7,079 nucleotides of DNA from an uncultured Marvinbryantia sp. (GCA_934394985.1 CAKRRF010000070.1:1-7079); one strand, 5' to 3'. Positions 1 through 6,325 are shown, numbered from the stretch's first letter. Notes: generated by a model from the sequence alone, not told the origin. A program made the numbers and translations.

Positions 1-1208
1 AAGGAGCTTTTGCCGGATGTGAAAATCTTACAGAGGCTACTGTGATGACAGGCAGTATTCCGGCAAGACTTTTTGAAGAATCCGGACTTACGACTCTGCA
101 TATGGGAGATGGCGTGACGGCTATTGGTGCAAGAGCATTTGCAGGAACTTCACTGAATGAATTTATTATACCAACGAATATTCCGGTTAGCGGAGAAGCA
201 CTGGAAGGTATCAGCACGGAGTGTATCAGGATCAGTGCCGATGCAACGGATGAGCAGGTGGCAGAATGGGCAGCAGTATTAAATTATCCATGGTATGACA
301 CTCTGCACAGAGTCGGAGAAGAACCGTCCTTAGTAAAAATGCCATATGAACCACTGGCGGAAGACAACTTTGAATTTGATCCGGATACCAGAACGATTAC
401 AGCATATACCGGAACAGCAGTGGATGTGATTATACCGCGCACGATTGGTGGAGTGCCGGTAGAAAATATTTCCTATAATGCGTTTGAATGTGCCAGAGAT
501 TATCTCACTTCAGAGATGGCAACGAATCAGGAAGAGGGCGACTGGATTCCAATGCGCTGTCTGATCCTGCCGGAGACACTGAAATCCATAGAAGACAGTG
601 CCTTTATGGATTGTCATGATCTGGAAACAGTCATCTGCTATGCACCGCTGGAGAATACCAATAAAGGTGTATTCCAGGAATTACAGGGACTGAAAACAGT
701 GATCTTTGTGAACGGAGTCCGTCAGATGGATAATTATCTGTTTAATTACTGTAAGAATCTGAAGACCGTATGGTGTAAGAATCAGGTAGACCGTATCGGA
801 ATGCAGTGTTTCGGAGTGACTGGTCTGGAACAGATTTGTGTGAATGCAAAAGATATTGATTACAGTGCTTTTATCGGATCTGAGTCATTGAAAGAAATTC
901 ATATCCGCAGTGGAGTGGAGCGTTTGAATCTGACAGCATTTGGAATGCTGACAGGAATCGAAACCATCTGTCTGGAAGGTGTGGATCCAAATGGACTGGA
1001 AACAGACTGGGTAAACTTAGAGAACGGCAGCGTTACGATTCTGGTACCGGAAGATACTACAGATGAACAGATGCAGCTTCTGGCACAGAAGTTCCAGGGA
1101 TCTGCGATTATTACAGATGCGTCCCAGGTAAAGAGAGGTACTTGTCAGATGCCAGAAAATCCAATGCCGGATATCGCAGAGATACTCAGTGCGTATGGTC
1201 TTTCCTGA
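1..1208 (+). CDS. BspA-like leucine-rich-repeat protein, 5'-truncated by the window edge
   Basis: The reading frame is already open at base 3 and runs to TGA at 1206-1208, giving 401 visible residues; the start and any signal peptide lie outside. Repeats follow the BspA/LRR_5 pattern, in which an aromatic residue in a small-residue context is followed by L..I or L..V, for example GAFAGCENL at the start and later SAFMDCHDLETV, YLFNYCKNLKTV and SAFIGSESLKEI. A non-repeat linker at residues about 113-155 carries a D-x-x-T-x-x-I-T-x-Y-T-G stretch followed by VIIP, which is common before such repeats in clostridial cell-surface proteins. Two repeat blocks each end in a similar helical segment (DATDEQ near residue 80, DTTDEQ near 351). 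The C terminus (ILSAYGLS) has no LPxTG, membrane anchor or wall-binding repeat, so any anchoring must be N-terminal. The family is usually extracellular and binds proteins or host ligands; the ligand here is unknown. Confidence 0.85.
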   Translation, partial: GAFAGCENLTEATVMTGSIPARLFEESGLTTLHMGDGVTAIGARAFAGTSLNEFIIPTNIPVSGEALEGISTECIRISADATDEQVAEWAAVLNYPWYDTLHRVGEEPSLVKMPYEPLAEDNFEFDPDTRTITAYTGTAVDVIIPRTIGGVPVENISYNAFECARDYLTSEMATNQEEGDWIPMRCLILPETLKSIEDSAFMDCHDLETVICYAPLENTNKGVFQELQGLKTVIFVNGVRQMDNYLFNYCKNLKTVWCKNQVDRIGMQCFGVTGLEQICVNAKDIDYSAFIGSESLKEIHIRSGVERLNLTAFGMLTGIETICLEGVDPNGLETDWVNLENGSVTILVPEDTTDEQMQLLAQKFQGSAIITDASQVKRGTCQMPENPMPDIAEILSAYGLS

Positions 1209-1243
1209 CGGAATATGACGGATCATTCATAAAACGGTAATAC

Positions 1244-1278
1244 CTGCTGCCAGATAAAAGAAATCTCTCTGGCAGCAG
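1244..1278 (+). other. Perfect 11-bp stem-loop between the LRR gene and the next gene
   Basis: CTGCTGCCAGA (1244-1254) pairs exactly with TCTGGCAGCAG (1268-1278) around a 13-base loop. What follows on the + strand is A-rich (AAAATAAAAAAT), not a U-tract, so this is not a textbook rho-independent terminator in either direction. It could be a weak terminator, a 3'-end stabiliser for the LRR transcript, or a leader structure of the gene at 1323. Confidence 0.55.
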
Positions 1279-1304
1279 AAAATAAAAAATATATTTCATC
1301 ATTA

Positions 1305-1312
1305 GAAGGGAG
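1305..1312 (+). promoter_or_regulatory. Ribosome binding site for the secreted lipocalin-like protein
   Basis: GAAGGGAG lies 10 bases before the ATG at 1323 and supports that start. The spacer and start codon form the palindrome ATGTGTACACAT (1313-1324), so the start codon could be partly occluded by RNA pairing or by a bound protein. Confidence 0.6.
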
Positions 1313-1322
1313 ATGTGTACAC

Positions 1323-2123
1323 ATGACAAAGAAGATGGGAGTTTTTGCGGTAACAGGAATGATGGCTGCTATGATGGCAACAGGAGTATTGGCTGAGGAT
1401 CTGACCAAAGAAGATGTATCCGGTCTCTGGTATATTACAACAATGGAGATCGAAGGAATGACTATGAGTCCGGCTGATATGGGTCTGGATGCCACATTGG
1501 AATTTGGGGACAGTGATACCTGGGAAATGACTATGTCCGGTGAAGATCCAACGCAAGGAACCTGGGAATTAGCAGGCGAAGAGATCATTATGCATTCGGA
1601 TACAGCTGAGGATGTCAAAATGGCAATCGATGAAGAAGGAATGTTAATTGGTGATATCGACAGTACGATCATGACCTTCAGCCGAGAAAAACCGGAAGCA
1701 ACCGACTGGGCATCCATCATCGGTAATCCTGTGACAGACGAAGTGGAACTAAGCGACTTTGCAGGCACCTGGAAAATCATTGCTGTTGAGATGGATGAGA
1801 TGGTAATGTCTTCTGACACCTGGGGAATAGAAGCTACATTAGTTGTGAAAGAAGACGGTACAGCATCTCTGGAATTAAAAGATCAGTTTAACGATGAGGA
1901 ACCGACAAAGACAGAGCTGAAGGGTACACTGGAGGATCAGACATTGAAACTGGAACTCATCGATGACAGCGAAAGTCATTTCGGTCTCTTCCTGAGTCCG
2001 GATAATCTGTCCCTGAATCTGCAGGATACTGGGCTTCTGAAGAATATTGATTATATTGATTCAGAAGAAGAAGGCGCTGAACCAGAACCAAATTCTATCG
2101 TATATTTTGAAAAAGCAGAATAA
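1323..2123 (+). CDS. Secreted protein with two tandem lipocalin-like halves
   Basis: A 266-residue exported protein of unknown function. Residues 1-24 form a signal peptide (MTKK, then a hydrophobic Met/Ala-rich core) with a likely type I cleavage after VLA (A24). No lipobox cysteine is present, and the protein contains no cysteine at all, so it is probably released rather than lipidated. The mature part is acidic and has two similar halves: residues about 32-120 (SGLWYITTMEIEGM..MS..DMGLDATLEF, then GTWEL) and about 145-235 (AGTWKIIAVEMDEM..MS...WGIEATLVV, then ELKGTLEDQTLKLEL). The G-x-W opening followed by alternating hydrophobic strands resembles the small lipocalin-like domains common in clostridial secreted proteins; that assignment is from pattern only. 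The tail (SEEEGAEPEPNSI) is acidic and probably flexible. It lies 114 bases after the LRR gene with no clear promoter of its own, so read-through from upstream is possible. Confidence 0.8.
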   Translation: MTKKMGVFAVTGMMAAMMATGVLAEDLTKEDVSGLWYITTMEIEGMTMSPADMGLDATLEFGDSDTWEMTMSGEDPTQGTWELAGEEIIMHSDTAEDVKMAIDEEGMLIGDIDSTIMTFSREKPEATDWASIIGNPVTDEVELSDFAGTWKIIAVEMDEMVMSSDTWGIEATLVVKEDGTASLELKDQFNDEEPTKTELKGTLEDQTLKLELIDDSESHFGLFLSPDNLSLNLQDTGLLKNIDYIDSEEEGAEPEPNSIVYFEKAE

Positions 2124-2148
2124 ACCGAAGTAAAAATCTAATCAACGG

Positions 2149-2180
2149 AGCTGTCGCACTAAATGCGACAGCTTTTCTTT
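2149..2180 (+). terminator. Rho-independent terminator after the secreted protein gene
   Basis: AGCTGTCGCA (2149-2158) pairs perfectly with TGCGACAGCT (2164-2173) around the 5-base loop CTAAA. The T-rich run TTTTCTTT (2173-2180) follows at once. It lies 25 bases past the stop codon and isolates the upstream genes from the regulator. Confidence 0.92.
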
Positions 2181-2191
2181 ATCTATAAAAG

Positions 2192-2220
2192 TTGAAAGAT
2201 ACATAAAAATACGATAAAAT
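2192..2220 (+). promoter_or_regulatory. Near-consensus sigma-A promoter for the PucR-like regulator
   Basis: TTGAAA (2192-2197), a 17-base spacer and TAAAAT (2215-2220) match the housekeeping consensus at 5 of 6 positions each. The predicted start near 2227 gives a leader of roughly 55 bases. The site lies between the upstream terminator and the regulator gene, so the regulator appears to have its own, probably constitutive, transcription. Confidence 0.75.
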
Positions 2221-2270
2221 ATCAGCTGTGAAAACTTACATCAATTTGTATCAGTAACATCGTTTAAGAC

Positions 2271-2278
2271 AGAGGGGG
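2271..2278 (+). promoter_or_regulatory. Ribosome binding site for the PucR-like regulator
   Basis: AGAGGGGG ends four bases before the ATG at 2283; the GAGGG core (2272-2276) is six bases away. It supports that start. No other in-frame start upstream has a comparable site. Confidence 0.6.
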
Positions 2279-2282
2279 CAAT

Positions 2283-3776
2283 ATGCTGAAATTAACTTAT
2301 ATTCAATATCAGCTTCCATATTATGGAGTGGAAAATACATTATTTCATTATGCGAAAAACAGCGTAATAGAAAGAATAGAAGTTTGGGAAGATGAGGAAG
2401 TATTGCAGGAACAGGTGTTATATCTGATTCCTTATGAATCGCAGAAAAAAGTGAAAGAAGAAATAAAAGCCGTATTTTGTATATATGGCTGTCCACAGGA
2501 ACAGGAACATGTGATTCGAAATGGTTTTTATGTAGATGCGAAGTATTCTCTATCAAGAATATTAAATGTTCTGAATCGGATATGGATAGATTTTCAAAAG
2601 TGGGAAATTATATTGCTTTATTCAGAAGAAATGGATTTAAATGTATTGTTGGATACTTCTGAAACGATTTTGCGGATGCCATTGGCTGTTTCAGATAATC
2701 GATTTCAATTTCTGGCTAAAGGACAATGGTATCAGGAAAAATTTCCTATGGAGATACTGGATCCAGATGAGATGAATGATTTGATCTGGCAGGAAGATTT
2801 TCGCCAGTGTATACATCGAAACAGTGTATTTCATTTGGCTTTAAAGACAGAAAAGAAAGATTTACTTTGTTATAATATTTTCATGAGTGGACGGTACTAT
2901 GCAAGAGTACTTGGAAGTGTAGAAAACAAAAAATATGAAAAATTACAGGAAGAACTCTTTACCAGACTGGCGATAGCAGTAAATAGCATTTTTTCAAATC
3001 AGCGAATACAGTCATTTCTGACTGGAAGAAGCAGTGATCTGCAACTTCAGGTAGAATCATTGTTAGACGGTAATACACAAATTGATGAATCAGTGATGAA
3101 ACAAAATCACTGGAGAACGGATGACTGTTACAAAGTAATGGTATTTTCTTTTGATGCCCGCTATCCAATGGAAGAAGGTATACGGTTTTTATATAAAAAA
3201 CTATGGGAATTATTTCCAGAGAGTTGTGTACTGATCAGGGAAAAGGAGCTAATCTGTGTTCGTAATTTAAGCAGAGAATCCCATAACCAGAACTACAGAG
3301 AACGAATGGCAGTTTTTTTACGGGAAAATGTAGCAAAAGCAGGAAGCAGCAATGCTTTTAGGGGATATGAAAAATTGTCTGTTTATTTGCAGCAGGCATA
3401 TGAAGCACTTCGACTGGGCAATAAAAATGCTCCTTATTTTTGGCACTATGAATTCAAGGATTATATAATACCCTACTTTATGGAACGAATTACCAGTGAA
3501 TATACATTGGAACAGGTAATTCATCCTGGCATATTTCAGTTATTGAAATATGATAAAGAAAAAAGTTCTAATCTTTACCAGACTTTAAAAATGTATTTGG
3601 AGGATGGTAGAAATGCCACAAAGACTGCTGAAAAACTATATATCCACAGATCCTCCTTGGTAAAAAGACTAGATAAAATACAAAATCTTACAGGGATAAA
3701 CATCGAAAAAAGCACAGACAGACTCTATGTAGAACTATCTTGTATATTATTGGAATATTATAAGAAAAGAGATTGA
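2283..3776 (+). CDS. PucR/CdaR-family transcriptional regulator with C-terminal helix-turn-helix
   Basis: A 497-residue cytoplasmic regulator. The C terminus (residues 431-493) is a clear PucR-type HTH: LYQTLKMYLEDGRNATKTAE, then KLYIHRSSLVKRLDKIQ and LTGINI, matching the family pattern L..TL..YL..g.n...tA..L.iHr.tl..RL.kI..ltG. Before it, residues about 280-382 resemble the degenerate GGDEF-like CdaR domain, ending in the typical G.S..f..y..l...l.QAyeAL.lG stretch. Residues about 105-235 look like a sensory region (W..ILLY, then a D-x-x-x-x-x-L-A strand near 138-146). The N-terminal 100 residues match no domain I recognise. The gene is visibly more AT-rich than its neighbours. Family members usually act as ligand-responsive activators of an adjacent catabolic operon, so I infer that it controls the transporter and enzyme genes downstream. 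The ligand cannot be read from the sequence. Confidence 0.9.
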   Translation: MLKLTYIQYQLPYYGVENTLFHYAKNSVIERIEVWEDEEVLQEQVLYLIPYESQKKVKEEIKAVFCIYGCPQEQEHVIRNGFYVDAKYSLSRILNVLNRIWIDFQKWEIILLYSEEMDLNVLLDTSETILRMPLAVSDNRFQFLAKGQWYQEKFPMEILDPDEMNDLIWQEDFRQCIHRNSVFHLALKTEKKDLLCYNIFMSGRYYARVLGSVENKKYEKLQEELFTRLAIAVNSIFSNQRIQSFLTGRSSDLQLQVESLLDGNTQIDESVMKQNHWRTDDCYKVMVFSFDARYPMEEGIRFLYKKLWELFPESCVLIREKELICVRNLSRESHNQNYRERMAVFLRENVAKAGSSNAFRGYEKLSVYLQQAYEALRLGNKNAPYFWHYEFKDYIIPYFMERITSEYTLEQVIHPGIFQLLKYDKEKSSNLYQTLKMYLEDGRNATKTAEKLYIHRSSLVKRLDKIQNLTGINIEKSTDRLYVELSCILLEYYKKRD

Positions 3777-3806
3777 TTTTGACTAACATCAAATCAATCT
3801 CTTTTT
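3765..3806 (+). terminator. Rho-independent terminator overlapping the regulator's stop codon
   Basis: AGAGATTGATTT (3768-3779) pairs perfectly with AAATCAATCTCT (3791-3802) around an 11-base loop, and TTTT follows (3803-3806). The upstream A-run (from 3765) can pair with the T-run, so the stem may reach 15 bp and could work on both strands. The TGA stop (3774-3776) is inside the left arm. It separates the regulator from the transporter operon. Confidence 0.9.
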
Positions 3807-3839
3807 ATCTGTTAATAAAAAAACAGAAGTAACAATTTG

Positions 3840-3851
3840 TACTGTACAGTA
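3840..3851 (+). promoter_or_regulatory. Candidate operator upstream of the transporter operon
   Basis: TACTGTACAGTA is a perfect 12-bp palindrome. Its centre is about 66 bases before the transcription start predicted from the -10 box at 3900, a position typical of activator sites. Related ACAG/CTGT half-sites occur just upstream (TCTGTT 3808-3813, AACAGA 3822-3827). I infer that it is the binding site of the divergent-in-function but co-oriented PucR-like protein encoded immediately upstream; no direct evidence exists. Confidence 0.4.
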
Positions 3852-3875
3852 AAAAGAAAAGTCACATTCTGTGCC

Positions 3876-3905
3876 TGGAGAAATTATATGCAGATTTTGT
3901 ATAAT
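3876..3905 (+). promoter_or_regulatory. Promoter of the MFS / URO-D operon, good -10 and poor -35
   Basis: A perfect TATAAT at 3900-3905 is preceded directly by TG. The best -35 match is TGGAGA (3876-3881), 4 of 6 positions, at 18 bases spacing. A strong -10 box with a weak -35 box is common at activator-dependent promoters. The predicted start near 3912 leaves a short leader before the ATG at 3937. Confidence 0.55.
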
Positions 3906-3936
3906 TAAGAAAACAAAAGAAATGAGGGACGGAACT

Positions 3937-5148
3937 ATGAAGAACAAAAAAAATCTGGTATTTCTAGTTGCAGCATTAATTTTCGGTGCACAATTTATAG
4001 GCAACTATGGTAATTACCAGCTGGCAGCAATTCCTGGAAAAATCTTTCAGGTATTTCAGTTAACAGATACACAGTTTTCAAGTCTGATGACAGCACCGAT
4101 GTTACCATCTATTTTTTTAAGCATTATCATTGGACTGCTGGTAGACCGTTTTGGTATTTCTAAAATGGTCGGAATCTGTCTTACAGTGGCGACTGGAGGT
4201 TTGGTACTTCGTGCTTTCGCTTCCAATTATCAGACGATGCTGATTGCCATGATTTTGTCTGGTGCAGGATGTATGATTTTGAATTCTAATCTGGCTAAAA
4301 TCGTATCATCCCTGTATCCTATGGACAAAGTAAGCAAAGTAGTTGGAATTATGATGGCTGCGTCCACAGCCTCTATGGCAGTTGCGTATGCAACAACAGC
4401 CGCAATTCCTACTTTAAATCTGGCATTTTGGATTCCGGCTGTCATCAGTATTGTCATACTGGTATTATGGGTATTGTTTGCGAAAGAATCTGTTTTCTCA
4501 GAAAATAAAGTTTCTGGGGAAGATGCATCTCAGGTAAAAGAATCCCTGATTGTCTGTGCAAAAAGCAAAAATATTTGGATGGCTGGTGTTACTCTGATGC
4601 TGATGCTCGGCGGCTCAATGATTATATCCAGTTTTCATGTATCAGCTGTAGTTGCATTAAAAGGTTATTCTGAAAGTTATGCCGGAACTTTTAACACTGT
4701 ACTAATGATCGGAGCTATTCTGGGTTCTGTTTTCCTGCCTGTATATGTGACAAAAAATCCGGAAAAAACACCTTTAATGGTTCTGGTAATGGGTATCATT
4801 ACCGCAGCTTCCGCAGTAGGAATGGTAGCACTTCCGGCAGTTGGTATCTATATTTGTGGCTTTTTAAATGGAGCGTTCCGAAGCGGAATCATTGCTGTAA
4901 TGATGATGCTTCCGGTTATGTTAAAGGAAATCGGTCCAAAATACGCAGGGACAGCAGGTGGATTTATGGTAACACTAGAACTGATTGGTTGTGTTGTAAT
5001 TCCTACTTATGTAATTGTACCTCTTGGAGGCGGTTCTTACATGAACTATTTTATGCTGGCTGCGGGTGCTATGCTGCTGGCAAGTATCGTTTGTTTTATT
5101 TTAATGAAGTCATGTGGAGTATTTGTAAAAAAAGAAGTTCAAAATTAA
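3937..5148 (+). CDS. Major facilitator superfamily transporter, 12 predicted membrane segments
   Basis: A 403-residue inner-membrane transporter. I choose ATG 3937 because AGGG (3925-3928) stands eight bases before it and the protein then begins MKNKKNL followed directly by the first membrane segment. An in-frame GTG at 3871 and ATG at 3922 would add a non-membrane stretch without a good ribosome binding site, and the GTG lies upstream of the likely -10 box. Twelve hydrophobic segments are visible, six before and six after a polar loop at residues about 183-211. The MFS signature between segments 2 and 3 is intact (GLLVDRFG, residues 66-73). The overall style resembles the CynX/NimT and nitrate/nitrite-like branches often annotated simply as MFS, which carry organic anions or drugs; the substrate is unknown. 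It is followed after 27 bases by the URO-D-like gene with no terminator between, so the two are almost certainly co-transcribed and the enzyme is likely to act on the imported compound. Confidence 0.88.
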   Translation: MKNKKNLVFLVAALIFGAQFIGNYGNYQLAAIPGKIFQVFQLTDTQFSSLMTAPMLPSIFLSIIIGLLVDRFGISKMVGICLTVATGGLVLRAFASNYQTMLIAMILSGAGCMILNSNLAKIVSSLYPMDKVSKVVGIMMAASTASMAVAYATTAAIPTLNLAFWIPAVISIVILVLWVLFAKESVFSENKVSGEDASQVKESLIVCAKSKNIWMAGVTLMLMLGGSMIISSFHVSAVVALKGYSESYAGTFNTVLMIGAILGSVFLPVYVTKNPEKTPLMVLVMGIITAASAVGMVALPAVGIYICGFLNGAFRSGIIAVMMMLPVMLKEIGPKYAGTAGGFMVTLELIGCVVIPTYVIVPLGGGSYMNYFMLAAGAMLLASIVCFILMKSCGVFVKKEVQN

Positions 5149-5161
5149 AATAATGAAACAG

Positions 5162-5167
5162 AAAGGA
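5162..5167 (+). promoter_or_regulatory. Ribosome binding site for the URO-D-superfamily gene
   Basis: AAAGGA sits eight bases before ATG 5176, in the 27-base gap after the transporter stop codon, and fixes the start. Confidence 0.6.
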
Positions 5168-5175
5168 AATAAGCC

Positions 5176-6171
5176 ATGTTATCAACAAAAGAAAATTTAT
5201 TCGAAACATTAAAAGGTGGTCATCCTGACCGTTTTGTAAATCAGTTTGGATATCTGAAAATGCTTCCTGATCCTATTTTCTTAGGGTTAATGGGAGAAGG
5301 CGATCTTCAGCCAGGAGGAACAAAGAAAACTGGATTTGGTGTCACTATGTGTTGGGCAGAAGGTACCCCGGGTCCATTTCCAATGTGTGAAGGCGATCAC
5401 AAACTTCTGAAAGATATCACAGAGTGGAAAGAAATTGTGAAAATGCCTCCTATCGAATATCCAGATGAAGCCTGGGCACCATTTGTTGCTATGGCTGACG
5501 CAATAGACAGAGAAAAAGAACTTGTAACAGCAATGGTTATGCCAGGCGTATTTGAAAAGCTGCATTACTTTATGGGAATGGAAGATACTATGATAAATTT
5601 CTATGAAGAACCTGAAGCTATGCACGAGCTGATCGATTTCTTTACAGAATATGAATGTGCTAATGCAAGGGAAGTATGCAAACACATGCATCCAGAAGCT
5701 CTGTTCCATCATGATGACTGGGGAAGCCAGAGATCTACATTCCTTTCTCCTGACATGTTTCAGGAATTTATTGTTCCTGCATACAAAAAGATTTATGGTA
5801 CATGGAAAGAAAACGGTGTAAAAGTAGTAGTTCATCATAACGATGCTTACGGTGCAACCCTGGTACCGGCAATGATCGAGATGGGAATCGATGTATGGCA
5901 GGGACCGGTAAAAGAAAATGACCTTCCGGAACTGGTGAAAAAATATGGCGGACAGATTTCTTTCCACTGTGGTCTGGACAACGGAAAATACGACACAGCA
6001 GACTGGTCACCAGAAAAAATTGAAGCCGGATTAAGAGAATTTTTTGATACAGTTGGTACAAAATATGTTATCCCTGGCTTTACACAGGGTGGTGAAGGAA
6101 GTGCATTCCCTGGTGCTTATGAATGTGCAACCGAAACAATTGATCGTTTAAGTAAAGAATATTTTAAATAA
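5176..6171 (+). CDS. Uroporphyrinogen decarboxylase superfamily protein, probable methyltransferase-type enzyme of unknown substrate
   Basis: A 331-residue cytoplasmic protein with the (beta/alpha)8 URO-D layout: N-terminal TKENLFETLKGGHPDR (residues 4-19), HHDDWGSQ (178-185) followed by LSP (190-192) and a P-x-x-K-K-I-Y stretch, then VVVHHNDAYG (217-226), MIEMGIDVWQGP (233-244), GGQISFHCGLD (258-268) and VIPGFTQGG (298-306). Authentic heme-pathway UroD opens with an Arg-rich substrate loop of the type RQAGRYLPEY, which is absent here, so this is not HemE. In corrinoid-linked members such as MtaA and CmuA, zinc is held by a His-x-Cys pair and a later Cys. Here the matching position reads HHND (220-223) and the late position near 301 is Gly-Phe, so zinc binding must differ or be lost. 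I recall HH[S/N]D-type relatives in clostridia but cannot verify this. Co-transcription with an MFS gene and an adjacent PucR-like gene suggests a catabolic role such as demethylation or a related group transfer. No corrinoid protein or reactivase is present in the window. Confidence 0.85.
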   Translation: MLSTKENLFETLKGGHPDRFVNQFGYLKMLPDPIFLGLMGEGDLQPGGTKKTGFGVTMCWAEGTPGPFPMCEGDHKLLKDITEWKEIVKMPPIEYPDEAWAPFVAMADAIDREKELVTAMVMPGVFEKLHYFMGMEDTMINFYEEPEAMHELIDFFTEYECANAREVCKHMHPEALFHHDDWGSQRSTFLSPDMFQEFIVPAYKKIYGTWKENGVKVVVHHNDAYGATLVPAMIEMGIDVWQGPVKENDLPELVKKYGGQISFHCGLDNGKYDTADWSPEKIEAGLREFFDTVGTKYVIPGFTQGGEGSAFPGAYECATETIDRLSKEYFK

Positions 6172-6181
6172 GTAAAGAAAC

Positions 6182-6223
6182 AGGCGGTGATTTCACTTAA
6201 TTATGGAATCACTGCCTATTTTT
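6182..6223 (+). terminator. Rho-independent terminator of the MFS / URO-D operon
   Basis: AGGCGGTGATTTCA (6182-6195) pairs with TGGAATCACTGCCT (6204-6217) over 14 positions, two of them G-U, around an 8-base loop. ATTTTT (6218-6223) follows. It starts 11 bases after the enzyme stop codon and closes the operon. Confidence 0.9.
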
Positions 6224-6291
6224 GAATTTCCAATGACCTCTTTAAAAGGAACAAAATTAGAAAAATTGCTGGATACGGAGAAATATAATAG

Positions 6292-6321
6292 TTAATTGAC
6301 ATGTTATTAATTGACATGTTA
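6292..6321 (+). repeat. Perfect tandem duplication of a 15-bp unit
   Basis: TTAATTGACATGTTA occurs twice head to tail (6292-6306 and 6307-6321) with no mismatch. Each copy contains TTGACA. The second copy runs into TCATAAC, giving GTTATCATAAC (6318-6328), an 11-base inverted repeat centred on C6323. Confidence 0.95.
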
Positions 6322-6325
6322 TCAT
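6296..6325 (+). promoter_or_regulatory. Promoter-like boxes created across the 15-bp duplication
   Basis: TTGACA in the first copy (6296-6301, full consensus) stands 18 bases before TATCAT (6320-6325, 5 of 6). The predicted start near 6332 would give the lipoprotein gene a leader of about 180 bases that includes the orphan frame. No better promoter is visible before the lipoprotein gene. Confidence 0.5.

Noticed and set aside
1223..1819. 198-residue open frame on the - strand
   Set aside because: It overlaps the secreted protein gene and is rich in Ser, Ile and Val as expected from antisense of an acidic protein. It has no recognisable domain.
2227..2240. Possible catabolite-repression (cre) site, TGTGAAAACTTACA
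   Set aside because: It lacks the central CG and the conserved A at position 4, so it matches the cre consensus too poorly.
3871..3936. Upstream GTG start for the transporter, adding 22 residues
   Set aside because: It has no ribosome binding site, the extension is polar and cysteine-containing before the first membrane segment, and it would lie upstream of the predicted -10 box. ATG 3937 with AGGG eight bases before it fits better.
5287..5967. 226-residue open frame on the - strand opposite the URO-D-like gene
   Set aside because: It is antisense to a strongly supported gene, its residues (many Cys, His, Phe) look like a reverse-complement shadow, and no ribosome binding site or domain is visible.
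6203..6295. 30-codon + strand frame beginning MESLPIFEFP
   Set aside because: Its start lies in the terminator hairpin of the upstream operon and no ribosome binding site is correctly placed. Its second half looks mildly protein-like, so it could be another gene remnant, but the support is too weak.
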